This document shows, piece by piece, positions 8,436 to 16,582 of a stretch of 64,000 bases of DNA (positions within the stretch are counted from its first letter, which is position 1; the number at the start of each line of letters is the position of its first letter). This DNA comes from an uncultured Corynebacterium sp. (GTDB lineage Bacteria > Actinomycetota > Actinomycetes > Mycobacteriales > Mycobacteriaceae), in the NCBI GenBank assembly GCA_946223355.1, contig CAMIPB010000003.1, positions 72,511 through 136,510 on the forward strand, given 5' to 3'. The notes under the pieces are model-generated. The model ran no database searches and was not told where the DNA came from. It saw only the letters and a program-made list of their open reading frames with translations. Both the position numbers and the translations under genes were made by a program.

Positions 8436-9329
8436 ATGGAGCACGAATATTTCGAGTTAGACGTCTTTGGCACTGGCCCATTTTCTGGCAACCCAGTCGC
8501 AGTAATCTTGAACGCCGATGACTTTTCCTCTGAGGAGATGCAAGCGATTGCCGCGTGGACAAATTTCTCCGAAACCACATTTGTGCTAGAGCCCACCGAT
8601 CCACGCGCGGATTATCGCGTACGCATATTTACCCCTTACACCGAACTTCCGTTCGCCGGACACCCCACCCTAGGTACTGCCCGTGCGTGGCGCGAGGCTG
8701 GGGGCGAACCGCACAACCGCGGTGAACTCATTCAAGAATGTGCCACCGGCCTCGTCACCGTTGCTGAAGAAACCATTCGCAATGCCCAGGAACTGAAAGA
8801 AACCATTTACTCTTTTGCCACCCCGCCCCTTCTGCACAGTGGAGAGCTTTCTGAGGAAGATATCCAGGAAATAGCAAATGTATGCTCCATCGATCGTGGC
8901 GATATTGTCGCCGCTGCGTGGGGCGATAACGGACCTGGCTGGAGAATGCTCCAACTAAACAGCGCCGCAGCAGTGCGTGCAGTGAAAGTTAAGTCCAATG
9001 ATCTCAAGTTCGGGATCGTGGGTTTTGAAGAAGATGCTGCAGATGACAGCTCATTGTACGAAGTCCGTGCATTCACCGGCATTCGCGAGGACCCGGTCAC
9101 CGGTTCTCTCAATGGAGCTATCGCAACGTGGATGCGCCATCGCGAACTTGTGCCGGAAACGTATACCGCATCCCAAGGCAGCCAGGTAGGACGCGCAGGC
9201 CTTGTCCACATTTACGACGATGGTTCAAACATCTGGATCGGTGGCGCAGTAGACGTCCACGTCCGTGGAACTATGTATCCGCACGCGAATTCGCTCAAAG
9301 GCGAATTCCGTAACCCGGAAGATAACTAG
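8436..9329 (+). CDS. PhzF-family epimerase/isomerase-like protein
   Basis: Member of the PhzF superfamily (297 residues), which has the diaminopimelate epimerase fold and includes the phenazine isomerase PhzF. Seen: the N-terminal FGxGPFSGNPVAV motif, a Glu at position 46 in NFSETTF matching the catalytic Glu of PhzF, ELPFAGHPTLGTA at about 72-84, and the second-half motif EDPVTGSLNGA (about 212-222). The ATG at 8436 is preferred to a TTG six bases upstream because the -10 box sits 7 bases before it. No phenazine genes are nearby, so the substrate is unknown. It is followed 2 bases later by the DUF2200 gene, probably in one transcript. Confidence 0.87.
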   Translation: MEHEYFELDVFGTGPFSGNPVAVILNADDFSSEEMQAIAAWTNFSETTFVLEPTDPRADYRVRIFTPYTELPFAGHPTLGTARAWREAGGEPHNRGELIQECATGLVTVAEETIRNAQELKETIYSFATPPLLHSGELSEEDIQEIANVCSIDRGDIVAAAWGDNGPGWRMLQLNSAAAVRAVKVKSNDLKFGIVGFEEDAADDSSLYEVRAFTGIREDPVTGSLNGAIATWMRHRELVPETYTASQGSQVGRAGLVHIYDDGSNIWIGGAVDVHVRGTMYPHANSLKGEFRNPEDN

Positions 9330-9331
9330 CG

Positions 9332-9691
9332 ATGGCCGAGCACAAGATTTTTAGCATGCCCTTTGGTGAGGTTTATCCGCACTACATCAACAAAGCTGAG
9401 CGCAAGGGACGTACAGCCGATGAAGTTCACGAGATCATCACTTGGTTGACCGGCTACACGGAAAGTCAGCTACACACCATCGTGGAAGACAAGGCAGACT
9501 TCCGGGATTTTTTCGCTCAGGCCCCTGCTCTTAATCCGCACCGTGAACTCATCACAGGCTCCGTATGCGGCGTCAAAGTTCACGAGATTGAGGATGAGCT
9601 CATGCGGGAAATCCGCTATATGGACAAGCTCATCGACGAGCTAGCTAAGGGTAAGGCAATGGAAAAAATTCTACGCACCCCAAAGGACTAA
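9332..9691 (+). CDS. DUF2200 family protein
   Basis: Small cytosolic protein of 119 residues matching the DUF2200 family, recognised by its N-terminal core (FSMPFGEVYPHYINKAERKG at about 7-26) and the central EIITWLTGYT segment. No catalytic motif, signal peptide or membrane segment is visible. Family members are short single-domain proteins of about 115-120 residues, so this one is full length. It starts 2 bases after the phzF-like stop, so it is translated from the same mRNA. Function unknown. Confidence 0.85.
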   Translation: MAEHKIFSMPFGEVYPHYINKAERKGRTADEVHEIITWLTGYTESQLHTIVEDKADFRDFFAQAPALNPHRELITGSVCGVKVHEIEDELMREIRYMDKLIDELAKGKAMEKILRTPKD

Positions 9692-9710
9692 ACTTCCATA
9701 TCTGGGCGCG

Positions 9711-9722
9711 TATCGTAGAGGT
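9711..9722 (+). promoter_or_regulatory. -10 box directly before selO
   Basis: TATCGT at 9711-9716 lies 6 bases before the selO ATG (9723). There is no Shine-Dalgarno; a leaderless mRNA is likely. Spacing-based inference. Confidence 0.42.
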
Positions 9723-11243
9723 ATGAGTTCGCAAGTCCGACCTTACCCGCCCATTACCCATCGCTACGCCAAGGAATTTTCCCGCATGGCTGCGCCTGGC
9801 CTCGCCGAAGAACACCCGCGCCCGCAGCTTATCGTTCTTAACGAGGCTTTAGCAGTTGACCTTGGTTTTGATCCGCAGTGGCTGGCTAGCGATGAGGGTA
9901 TTCGGTTCCTCACTGGGCATGGACACCCTGACGGCACAACACCAGTTGCGCTGGCCTATGCAGGTCACCAATTCGGCCAACTTTCACCCGTACTTGGCGA
10001 CGGCCGCGCGCTCCTTCTCGGTGAAGTCTCCACGGAGCAAGGCGACGTTTTCGACCTGCACGCTAAAGGCACGGGCCTTACTGCTTATTCTCGCCCGGGT
10101 TCAGATGGACGCGGCACGCTTTCTTCTATGTTGCGCGAGTACCTCTTTTCCGAGTACCTACACGCCGTGGGGCTGCCAACTACGCGTTCGCTGGCGGTGT
10201 TGGTTACCGGTCGTCCCGTGGCTCGAAATAATTCTATTTTGGAAGGTGCCGATGAAATTACAAAACAGCCTGCTGCAATTTGTGTCCGCGTAGCTGAATC
10301 CCACTTGCGCATTGGCACATTGCAGTTTGCCGCGATGCACCAGGACAAAGACACCCTCGTCCGTCTTGTTGAATATTGCATTGACAGACACTTTCCGGAG
10401 CTAGCACGCGGAGAATATGACTTTTCTTCCACCGCGGAGATTTATCAACAGCGACGAGACTTTTTCAGTGAGGTTATGAAGCGTCAGGCAGCAACAATCG
10501 CGGCGTGGATGCGTCTGGGGTTCATCCATGGCGTAATGAATACGGACAACACAACCATCTCTGGACAGACCATTGATTTTGGACCTTGCGCTTTCGTAGA
10601 GAATTTCGACCTAGGCACCTGTTATTCCTCGATCGATACCGCTGGCCGTTATGCTTTTGGTAATCAACCCAACGTCTTGCACTGGAATCTGGCCCAACTT
10701 GCCCAAGCACTTCTACCAGTTTTCGGAAAGACCCCTGAAGACGCTATTGAATGGGCACAAGGCGCGGTCGATAACTTTCCGCAAATTTGGGATACGGCAT
10801 TCGGCAACGAAATGAGTGCAGCTCTAGGGATTTACGACATACCTCAAGATCAACGAGTCGAGGTAGTCAACCGCTGGCAAGACCTCTTGCAGCAGCACAA
10901 GCCAGATTTAACGCTAGTACACCGCGCTCTCGTCGCCTTGGCGCTCAAACCTTCGGAATCTTCAGCACGTGACGAAGTCTTGAATATGGTTCCCGACGAG
11001 CGCTGGATCGATCAGTGGTTGGCCCTGCGACCGGACGGTGCAGCAATGAACGTGCTCCATCCATACGTGATACCGCGCAACATCAAGGTGGAAGAAGCAC
11101 TCAAGGCCGCCACTGAGGGCGACCTTGAGCCTTTTAATAAACTGTGCGAAGCACTTTTCCAGCCGATGCTTCCGGCACCAGAAGAATTCAGTGTTCCGAG
11201 CGATTCAAGGCTGCGGAACTTCCAAACGTTCTGCGGGACTTAA
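9723..11243 (+). CDS. selO: Protein adenylyltransferase SelO (YdiU family)
   Basis: SelO is a pseudokinase that transfers AMP from ATP to protein Ser/Thr/Tyr and is linked to redox homeostasis. The 506-residue protein carries the family motifs in order: AYAGHQFGQLSP (about 78-89), LGDGRALLLGE, KGTGLTAYSRPGSDGRGTL, a PTTRSLAVL segment, HGVMNTDNTTI (about 270-280, with the catalytic Asn and Asp), IDFGPCAF and NQPNVLHWNLAQLA. Length fits the 480-520 range. Bacterial SelO has Cys rather than selenocysteine near the C-terminus, and here the protein ends FCGT, consistent with that. It neighbours mqo and mtr in a redox-flavoured region. Confidence 0.94.
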   Translation: MSSQVRPYPPITHRYAKEFSRMAAPGLAEEHPRPQLIVLNEALAVDLGFDPQWLASDEGIRFLTGHGHPDGTTPVALAYAGHQFGQLSPVLGDGRALLLGEVSTEQGDVFDLHAKGTGLTAYSRPGSDGRGTLSSMLREYLFSEYLHAVGLPTTRSLAVLVTGRPVARNNSILEGADEITKQPAAICVRVAESHLRIGTLQFAAMHQDKDTLVRLVEYCIDRHFPELARGEYDFSSTAEIYQQRRDFFSEVMKRQAATIAAWMRLGFIHGVMNTDNTTISGQTIDFGPCAFVENFDLGTCYSSIDTAGRYAFGNQPNVLHWNLAQLAQALLPVFGKTPEDAIEWAQGAVDNFPQIWDTAFGNEMSAALGIYDIPQDQRVEVVNRWQDLLQQHKPDLTLVHRALVALALKPSESSARDEVLNMVPDERWIDQWLALRPDGAAMNVLHPYVIPRNIKVEEALKAATEGDLEPFNKLCEALFQPMLPAPEEFSVPSDSRLRNFQTFCGT

Positions 11244-11264
11244 AGCCACAAAATGTGGTGGCTT
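11243..11264. terminator. Hairpin between convergent selO and mqo
   Basis: AAGCCAC at 11243-11249 pairs with GTGGCTT at 11258-11264 around an 8-base loop. It begins on the last base of the selO stop and lies 9 bases before the mqo stop. The T-tracts are short (TTCTCCT on plus), so termination may be partial. It could serve both genes. Confidence 0.6.
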
Positions 11265-11272
11265 CTCCTGAT

Positions 11273-12772
11273 TTAGTCTTCGAGCTTGAGTGTCTTCTGA
11301 GTGAAGTCCCACATCTCGTCGAACATCTTCCGGTCACGGCGCAACTTGGTGCCGTAAGAAGGAACCATTTCGTAGATCTTGTCAGCCCACTCAATCATGT
11401 GTTCACCGAAGCAACGCTCAAGCAGCTCAAGCATGACAGCTGGAGCAATAGATGCACCCGGGGATGCACCAAGCAAGCCGGCGATGGTGCCTTCCTGGTT
11501 GTTGATGGTAGCTGTACCGAACTCCAAGGAACCGAACTTTGGAGCATAGGCAGGCTTGATCACTTGAACACGCTGACCGGCAACTACGGTCTCCCAGTCC
11601 TCAGGACGTGCAGAAGGAACGTAGTCACGCAGAACCTCCATTCGCCCGTCGAAGTCCTTCAAAACCTCAGAAATGAGGTACTTGGTCAAATCAAATTCTT
11701 GAACGGCAACGCCCAAGTAGGAACCTATATTGGAAGGACGGATTGACTTGAACAAGTCCAAGTAGGTGCCCTTCTTGAGGAACTTAGGAGTCCAGCCACC
11801 GTAAGGACCAAACAGAAGTCCCTTCTGCCCATCGATAACGCGAGTATCCAGGTGAGGAACTGACATTGGTGGGGCGCCCACTTTTGCTTTGCCATAAACT
11901 TTAGCGAAGTGCTGATCCACCAAATCAGGGTTTTTAGCGCGCAGCCACATACCGGAAACTGGGAAGCCCGCGTAACCGTGAATCTCAGATACACCAGCCT
12001 TCCGCAGAAGATCCAGTGCGTATCCACCCGCACCGACAAACACAAAGTTTGCTCGAACAACGCTCATATCTCCGGTGTGGACGTTCTTTGAGAAGATCTT
12101 CCACTTCTTACCATCACGCTTGATGTCTACAACTTCGTTGCCGTAACGAATCTCAGTACCGGCGGCCTTTGCTGCAGTCAGGAACTGTTTGGTCAAGGCA
12201 CCAAAGTTGATATCAGTACCAACGTCGGTCCAAGAAATGGCCACTGGCTCTTTCTTGAAGTCACGGTCTTTAGCCATCAAAGGAAGCTTCTCGGCGAAAG
12301 CGCCTTCATCCTCGGTGTATTCCATGCCAGGGAACATGTAGTTTTCGCTCAGTGCTTCGTAACGCTTACGCAGGTATGCAATTTGTTCTTCACCCTGAGC
12401 GAAAGACATGTGAGGAACCTGGTTAAGGAACTCACGTGGATCTGTCAAAATTCCATTGTTCAGCTGATGCGACCAAAATTGACGGGAGACCTGGAACTTC
12501 TCATTGATGTTCAAAGCCTTAGTCAGGTCGATCTTGCCGTTCTTTTCTGGAGTGTAGTTCAACTCGCACAAAGCAGAGTGTCCAGTACCAGCATTATTCC
12601 ACGGAGAAGAAGATTCCAGAGCTGGTCCATCAAGGCGCTCAAAAACCATTTGCGACCAGCTCGGTTCCAGTTCGCGCAACATTGCGCCAAGGGTGGCGCT
12701 GATCACGCCAGCGCCAATAAGCGCTACATCAACCTCATCCGTAACTGGTGCATTTTTCTTAGGTGCAGACAC
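11273..12772 (-). CDS. mqo: Malate:quinone oxidoreductase
   Basis: Membrane-associated FAD enzyme that oxidises malate to oxaloacetate and feeds electrons to quinone; it is the main malate-oxidising TCA enzyme in corynebacteria. The 499-residue protein shows the FAD dinucleotide fold near the N-terminus (VALIGAGVISATLGAML at about 16-32), the substrate region SSPWNNAGTGHSALCELNYTP (begins about 54) and the C-terminal LLGASPGASIAP motif. Length matches the family (about 500). The start is GTG at 12772, with GAAGAGG 8 bases upstream. It is followed by a hairpin and stands alone on the minus strand. Confidence 0.97.
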   Translation of the reverse strand: MSAPKKNAPVTDEVDVALIGAGVISATLGAMLRELEPSWSQMVFERLDGPALESSSPWNNAGTGHSALCELNYTPEKNGKIDLTKALNINEKFQVSRQFWSHQLNNGILTDPREFLNQVPHMSFAQGEEQIAYLRKRYEALSENYMFPGMEYTEDEGAFAEKLPLMAKDRDFKKEPVAISWTDVGTDINFGALTKQFLTAAKAAGTEIRYGNEVVDIKRDGKKWKIFSKNVHTGDMSVVRANFVFVGAGGYALDLLRKAGVSEIHGYAGFPVSGMWLRAKNPDLVDQHFAKVYGKAKVGAPPMSVPHLDTRVIDGQKGLLFGPYGGWTPKFLKKGTYLDLFKSIRPSNIGSYLGVAVQEFDLTKYLISEVLKDFDGRMEVLRDYVPSARPEDWETVVAGQRVQVIKPAYAPKFGSLEFGTATINNQEGTIAGLLGASPGASIAPAVMLELLERCFGEHMIEWADKIYEMVPSYGTKLRRDRKMFDEMWDFTQKTLKLED

Positions 12773-12921
12773 CTGTAATACCTCTTCGTTTTAGATTCCG
12801 GGAACAACGATTGCACACTAGCTTACGCTGTTGGGGAACTGCTGTGGCATTGCGACCACCCAAAAGGGATTTTCCCCTCCTCAAACACAAATTTCCGCAC
12901 ACTTCCCTATTCTTGGAAGGT

Positions 12922-13911
12922 ATGAGCACACCATTGTGGGATCACGATATTCTCGGATCAGACTTCCAATACACAGACATTGAACTTGGCGCAGATCCGG
13001 ACGGGGAAGGGACAGTTAAAGCTACCCTGGTTCGCTATCGCCCTGAATCTAGTTCTTCTATTGATACTAGGCCCGCACTTTTAGCCGTCCACGGCATGAC
13101 TGACTATTTTTTCCAGCGTCATGTAGCAGAACATTTTCATTCACAAGGATACGCCTTCTATGCCTTGGATCTACGCAAATGTGGTCGCGCCCGAATGGCG
13201 CAACAGCGGTGGCACTACGTATCCGATCTCGCGTATTACTTCGAAGATCTCAATGCTTCTCTAGACATTTTGAGCACGACGCACTCACGCGTTGTCCCAT
13301 TAGGCCATTCAACAGGAGGGTTGATCACTGCCCATTGGTTAGACCACCTGCACAAGACTGATCCGCACCGCCACAAGATGGTTCCAGGTCTTTTATTCAA
13401 TAGTCCCTGGCTAGACATGATGCTTCCTGATACCGCGGTTAAACTTCTACGGCCTGCTTTCAAATTAATTGGAAACGCATTTCCCACTCTCCCACTTCCG
13501 CCGGGAGGACTTACCACTTATGGTGAGTCAATTCATTGTGAGTACAGGGGCGAATGGGACTTCGATTTGGAGATGAAACCGATCGACGGCCATAAAAAGT
13601 ACTTCGGCTGGGTGGCGGCCATCCTCGATGCTCAGCAAGCGATCCACGAAGGTCGCATCGATACAGGAGTCCCAGTCCTGAGCTTGTGCTCCAATACCAC
13701 TCGATTGGGCCGACCATACTGTGAAGAAATGGACACTGCGGACACGATCGTCGACGTCGCAGACATTAAGAAGTGGGGACCTACTTTAAGTGATAACGCA
13801 CGAGTGCACCCAATCCAAGGCGCACGCCATGACGTTTTCCTTTCGCTACCCGCAGCCCGGCAAGAGGCCTTTCGTGTTGCTGATGGCTGGCTCCGTTCTC
13901 TCTTAAAGTAA
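12922..13911 (+). CDS. Alpha/beta hydrolase (serine aminopeptidase/monoacylglycerol lipase-like)
   Basis: Predicted hydrolase of 329 residues with the alpha/beta fold of the Hydrolase_4/S33 group. Seen: an oxyanion-hole region HGMTDYF (57-63), nucleophile elbow GHSTG with Ser130, and a C-terminal His in GARHDVFLS that fits the triad. There is no signal peptide, so it acts in the cytosol. The ATG at 12922 was chosen over an upstream in-frame start at 12763 because the added segment overlaps the mqo promoter region and lacks family similarity. TATTCT (12908-12913) lies 8 bases before the ATG, so the mRNA may be leaderless. A similar gene sits between mqo and mtr in Corynebacterium glutamicum. 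Substrate unknown. Confidence 0.85.
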   Translation: MSTPLWDHDILGSDFQYTDIELGADPDGEGTVKATLVRYRPESSSSIDTRPALLAVHGMTDYFFQRHVAEHFHSQGYAFYALDLRKCGRARMAQQRWHYVSDLAYYFEDLNASLDILSTTHSRVVPLGHSTGGLITAHWLDHLHKTDPHRHKMVPGLLFNSPWLDMMLPDTAVKLLRPAFKLIGNAFPTLPLPPGGLTTYGESIHCEYRGEWDFDLEMKPIDGHKKYFGWVAAILDAQQAIHEGRIDTGVPVLSLCSNTTRLGRPYCEEMDTADTIVDVADIKKWGPTLSDNARVHPIQGARHDVFLSLPAARQEAFRVADGWLRSLLK

Positions 13912-13954
13912 TCTGCCAAAATACGATCAATTCCTATATATATAAGGAGCAAAA

Positions 13955-15379
13955 ATGACAGCCTTCACAAAATCCCCCAACAACGTTGATGAGCACTTTG
14001 ATCTCATCATCATTGGTACAGGATCAGGAAACTCTATTCCGGGTCCCGAATTCGATGACTTGAAAATCGCCATCATTGAAAAGGGAAAGTTTGGGGGCAC
14101 ATGCCTTAACGTAGGTTGCATCCCAACCAAGATGTTCGTAGTTTCGGCTAATACCGCGCTGAGCTCTCGCGAGGCTGAAAAACTGGGCCTGTCTAAGGAA
14201 GTCCACGAGGCCGATTGGGACGCCATTAAGAAGCGGGTATTTACCGATCGCATTGACCAGATTGCCCAAGGAGGCGAAGACTATCGCCGCGGAGATGAAA
14301 CACCAAACATTGAAGTTTTTGATCAACACGCGACGTTCGTCGGCCCAAAGACAATCAGGACGGGTCAAGGGCGCCTAGAAAAAACCATCTCCGGCGACAC
14401 CATTGTCATTGCTACCGGTTCCCGTTCCCACATTCCCAAAGTTTTTGAGCAAGCGCGGCTCGAAAATCTCCCCGTTTACACAAACGATGACATCATGCGC
14501 TTAGAAAGCCAGCCCAAGAAACTAGTTATCGTGGGTGGAGGCTTCATCGCAATGGAATTTGCCCACGTCTTTGACGGTTTAGGTACTGACGTTACCGTGA
14601 TTAACCGCTCTGAGCTGCTTTTGAAATTCCTTGACCACGACATCGTGTCCAGGTTTAACGAGCAGGCACGTGAGCGTTTCGACGTCAAGACGAACACCAC
14701 TGTCACGGCCTTTTCACCGAATGATTCGAAAAATGGCGTCTCAATCACTTTAGATAACGGTGAATCAATTGAGGCGGACGCTGTACTTGTCGCAACCGGT
14801 CGAATTCCCAACGGGGATCAAATGAATTTGGAAGCTACCGGGGCACACATGCATGACGACGGCCGCATCAAGGTTGATGAATATGGTCGTACCACCGCAG
14901 AAGGTGTGTGGGCACTCGGCGATGTTTCCTCTCCTTACATGCTCAAGCATGTCGCAAATGCTGAAATGCGTGCAGTTCGACACAATCTCCTGCACCCCGA
15001 CGATCTTCAGCCAATGCCCCATGAGCACGTTCCATCTGCAATTTTTACCCACCCTCAAATTGCCACAGTAGGTATGACAGAGGCGGAAGCAATAGATGCG
15101 GGCCACTCAGTGACTACGAAGGTCCAAAATTACGGCGACGTTGCATACGGCTGGGCAATGGAAGATAGTTCTGGCATTGTCAAGCTCATTGCAGACGTAT
15201 CGAGCGGTCAGCTTCTGGGCGCACATTTCTATGGACCACAGGCCTCGACGCTCATTCAACAGCTCATAACCGTCATGGCCTACCGCATTGACGTTCGAGA
15301 TTTTGCGCGTCGCCAATACTGGATTCACCCTGCCTTGCCTGAAGTGACCGAGAATGCACTGTTAGGCCTACAGTTTTAG
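13955..15379 (+). CDS. mtr: Mycothione reductase
   Basis: NADPH- and FAD-dependent reductase that recycles oxidised mycothiol (mycothione), the low-molecular-weight thiol of actinobacteria. The 474-residue protein has the FAD motif LIIIGTGSGN (about 18-27), the redox-active disulfide in GGTCLNVGCIPTK (about 46-58), the NADPH fold VIVGGGFIAMEFA (about 189-201), the second FAD motif GVWALGDVSSPYMLKH and the C-terminal active-site HPALPEV of the partner subunit. This domain order is that of glutathione-reductase-like enzymes. A clear Shine-Dalgarno AAGGAG lies 8 bases before the ATG. Linkage to mqo supports Mtr over lipoamide dehydrogenase. Confidence 0.95.
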   Translation: MTAFTKSPNNVDEHFDLIIIGTGSGNSIPGPEFDDLKIAIIEKGKFGGTCLNVGCIPTKMFVVSANTALSSREAEKLGLSKEVHEADWDAIKKRVFTDRIDQIAQGGEDYRRGDETPNIEVFDQHATFVGPKTIRTGQGRLEKTISGDTIVIATGSRSHIPKVFEQARLENLPVYTNDDIMRLESQPKKLVIVGGGFIAMEFAHVFDGLGTDVTVINRSELLLKFLDHDIVSRFNEQARERFDVKTNTTVTAFSPNDSKNGVSITLDNGESIEADAVLVATGRIPNGDQMNLEATGAHMHDDGRIKVDEYGRTTAEGVWALGDVSSPYMLKHVANAEMRAVRHNLLHPDDLQPMPHEHVPSAIFTHPQIATVGMTEAEAIDAGHSVTTKVQNYGDVAYGWAMEDSSGIVKLIADVSSGQLLGAHFYGPQASTLIQQLITVMAYRIDVRDFARRQYWIHPALPEVTENALLGLQF

Positions 15380-15384
15380 CGTTA

Positions 15385-15400
15385 CGTGACAAGTATCACA
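15385..15400. promoter_or_regulatory. CRP/GlxR-like palindrome
   Basis: GTGA-N6-TCAC is perfect in CGTGACAAGTATCACA and matches the corynebacterial GlxR consensus TGTGA-N6-TCACA except for the first base. It lies just after the mtr stop and about 190 bases upstream of the likely promoter of the secreted-protein pair. That distance is long for direct activation, so its target is uncertain. Confidence 0.5.
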
Positions 15401-15566
15401 TAAGGAAAGTATTAAATAGTTTTAGGAAGCTTTGGCGCAGCTCACAGCGATGTATGAAAAATGAAAACTGAGAAAAATTTCACCCATTTTGCGGGGGTTA
15501 TCAATGAAACCTTCCCAGGAGCTGGATATTTCCACTCGCATTTTCATTTTTCTTCCACTAGGGTGG

Positions 15567-15596
15567 CTGGCAGACACCGGGTCACGGTCTTATAAC
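15567..15596 (+). promoter_or_regulatory. Putative promoter of the secreted-protein pair
   Basis: A good -10 TATAAC (15591-15596) with a weak -35-like CTGGCA (15567-15572) at an 18-base spacing. A second -10-like TAGGGT is at 15559-15564. Transcription from 15591 would give an untranslated leader of about 110 bases. Confidence 0.4.
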
Positions 15597-15618
15597 AACC
15601 GCTTCCTGAGTGTTAATG

Positions 15619-15648
15619 CCCGGAAATAGGCTGAAGCTGAATTCCGGG
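15619..15648 (+). promoter_or_regulatory. Leader hairpin upstream of the secreted-protein pair
   Basis: CCCGGAA (15619-15625) pairs perfectly with TTCCGGG (15642-15648), loop 16 bases, inside the predicted 5' untranslated leader and 63 bases before the ATG. There is no U-tract after it, so it is not a terminator; mRNA stability or regulation is possible. The remaining bases of the 15380-15711 gap contain AT-rich sequence with no convincing ORF. Confidence 0.4.
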
Positions 15649-15711
15649 TTCAAGGACACTGAAGTTTCCAATTGGATGCTTCACCAGTACTACAAAATTA
15701 AGGACTATCAC

Positions 15712-16083
15712 ATGCGTTCTTTCCGTTCCGCAGCAGTTGCAGGCGCAACCGCAATGGCTGTCGCATTCGGCGGCACCACCATTGCAACCGCTCAGGATGC
15801 CGAAGTCGTAGAGGTACACGAGGACACCACCACCAACGGCAACAAGTTCGACAACGGTGAGACCGGCGGTTCCCTCTCTTCCAAGATCGGTGGCAAGACT
15901 GACGCTACCGAGCCAGCAAACGGCACCGCTATCTTCGGTTCTTCCAAGGACGGCTTCGGCGAACAGCCAGCTTGGGCAAAGATTATGTACGGTGCAACCA
16001 TCTTGGGCGCAGTGGGTACCTTCATTGGCGCTATCGTTGGCCCAATCTACAACTACATCCACCACGGCCCTCACCACTTCTAA
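15712..16083 (+). CDS. Small secreted corynebacterial protein with hydrophobic Gly-rich tail (paralog 1)
   Basis: Uncharacterised exported protein of 123 residues. A Sec signal peptide (basic MRSFR, Ala-rich core, cleavage after ATA at 25-27) is followed by a polar, acidic middle (about 28-85) and a hydrophobic, Gly-rich segment (about 93-115), ending His-rich (HHGPHHF). The upstream in-frame start at 15610 is rejected because ATG 15712 has AAGGA 7 bases upstream and begins the signal peptide. Codon use is strongly biased to a few codons (AAC, ACC, GGC, TCC), typical of highly expressed genes. The next gene is a paralog 39 bases downstream. Genes for similar exported proteins lie between mtr and map in C. 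glutamicum. Function unknown; an envelope or mycomembrane location is plausible. Confidence 0.8.
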   Translation: MRSFRSAAVAGATAMAVAFGGTTIATAQDAEVVEVHEDTTTNGNKFDNGETGGSLSSKIGGKTDATEPANGTAIFGSSKDGFGEQPAWAKIMYGATILGAVGTFIGAIVGPIYNYIHHGPHHF

Positions 16084-16122
16084 ACCAACATTCACCGCAA
16101 GTTTCGAAAGAAGGAATTAAAT

Positions 16123-16476
16123 ATGCGTAACTTCCGTAAGGCTGCTGTTGCAGCTGCAACCGCACTGACTGTTGGTCTGGCTGGCACCTCCGTTGCTACC
16201 GCACAGTCCTCCCTTACCCAGATCGGTAAGGACTGGGGAGCTTACACCGTTGAAGACGGCGAGGCAGTAGTCAAGGACGAAAACCAGGCTACCGGCGCTG
16301 AGCTTTGGGGCAAGGAGACCGCTGACGAGGTTCCTGAGTGGGCTTCCAACTGGAAGACTGCAACCATCGTTGGCGCTGTTGCTTCCGGCATCGGCGGCAT
16401 CATTGCTGCTTACAACTACGCTGTGTACAACAACATCCTCCCACAGCACTTCCTTGACCCAATGTTCCGTCGCTAA
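16123..16476 (+). CDS. Small secreted corynebacterial protein with hydrophobic Gly-rich tail (paralog 2)
   Basis: Uncharacterised exported protein of 117 residues, clearly related to its neighbour: the signal peptides align (MRNFRKAAVAAATA, cleavage after ATA at 25-27), and the tails share a Trp, then (T/G)ATI(L/V)GAV, Gly-rich hydrophobic residues and YNY. The mature part is acidic in the middle and hydrophobic at about 79-98. AAGGA lies 8 bases before the ATG. It shares the strong codon bias of paralog 1. It is followed by a strong terminator, so the two form a bicistronic unit. It might be a membrane-inserted or mycomembrane-associated pair; it does not match PorA/PorH, which lack signal peptides. 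Confidence 0.8.
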   Translation: MRNFRKAAVAAATALTVGLAGTSVATAQSSLTQIGKDWGAYTVEDGEAVVKDENQATGAELWGKETADEVPEWASNWKTATIVGAVASGIGGIIAAYNYAVYNNILPQHFLDPMFRR

Positions 16477-16523
16477 GCACAGTTTGTGCCTAGCCACGTC
16501 AACGTTGGCTAAGGAATAGACCA

Positions 16524-16562
16524 AAAGAGCACCTCCCACTAATTGTGGAAGGTGCTCTTTTT
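16524..16562. terminator. Strong rho-independent terminator after the secreted-protein pair
   Basis: AAAGAGCACCT (16524-16534) pairs perfectly with AGGTGCTCTTT (16550-16560), with further pairing CCAC/GTGG inside, then T-rich sequence. The A-tract on the left makes it a possible bidirectional terminator also for map (stop at 16583). Confidence 0.88.
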
Positions 16563-16582
16563 ATACCCGCTCTAATTCGCCA

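Noticed and set aside
7246..9691. Possible defence island (ATPase, PhzF-like, DUF2200)
   Set aside because: No nuclease, toxin or membrane effector, no mobile-element marks, and base composition like the neighbours.
12763..12921. 53-residue extension of the alpha/beta hydrolase
   Set aside because: It overlaps the mqo start region and has no hydrolase similarity.
15610..15711. N-terminal extension of the first secreted protein
   Set aside because: ATG 15712 has a good Shine-Dalgarno and starts a canonical signal peptide.
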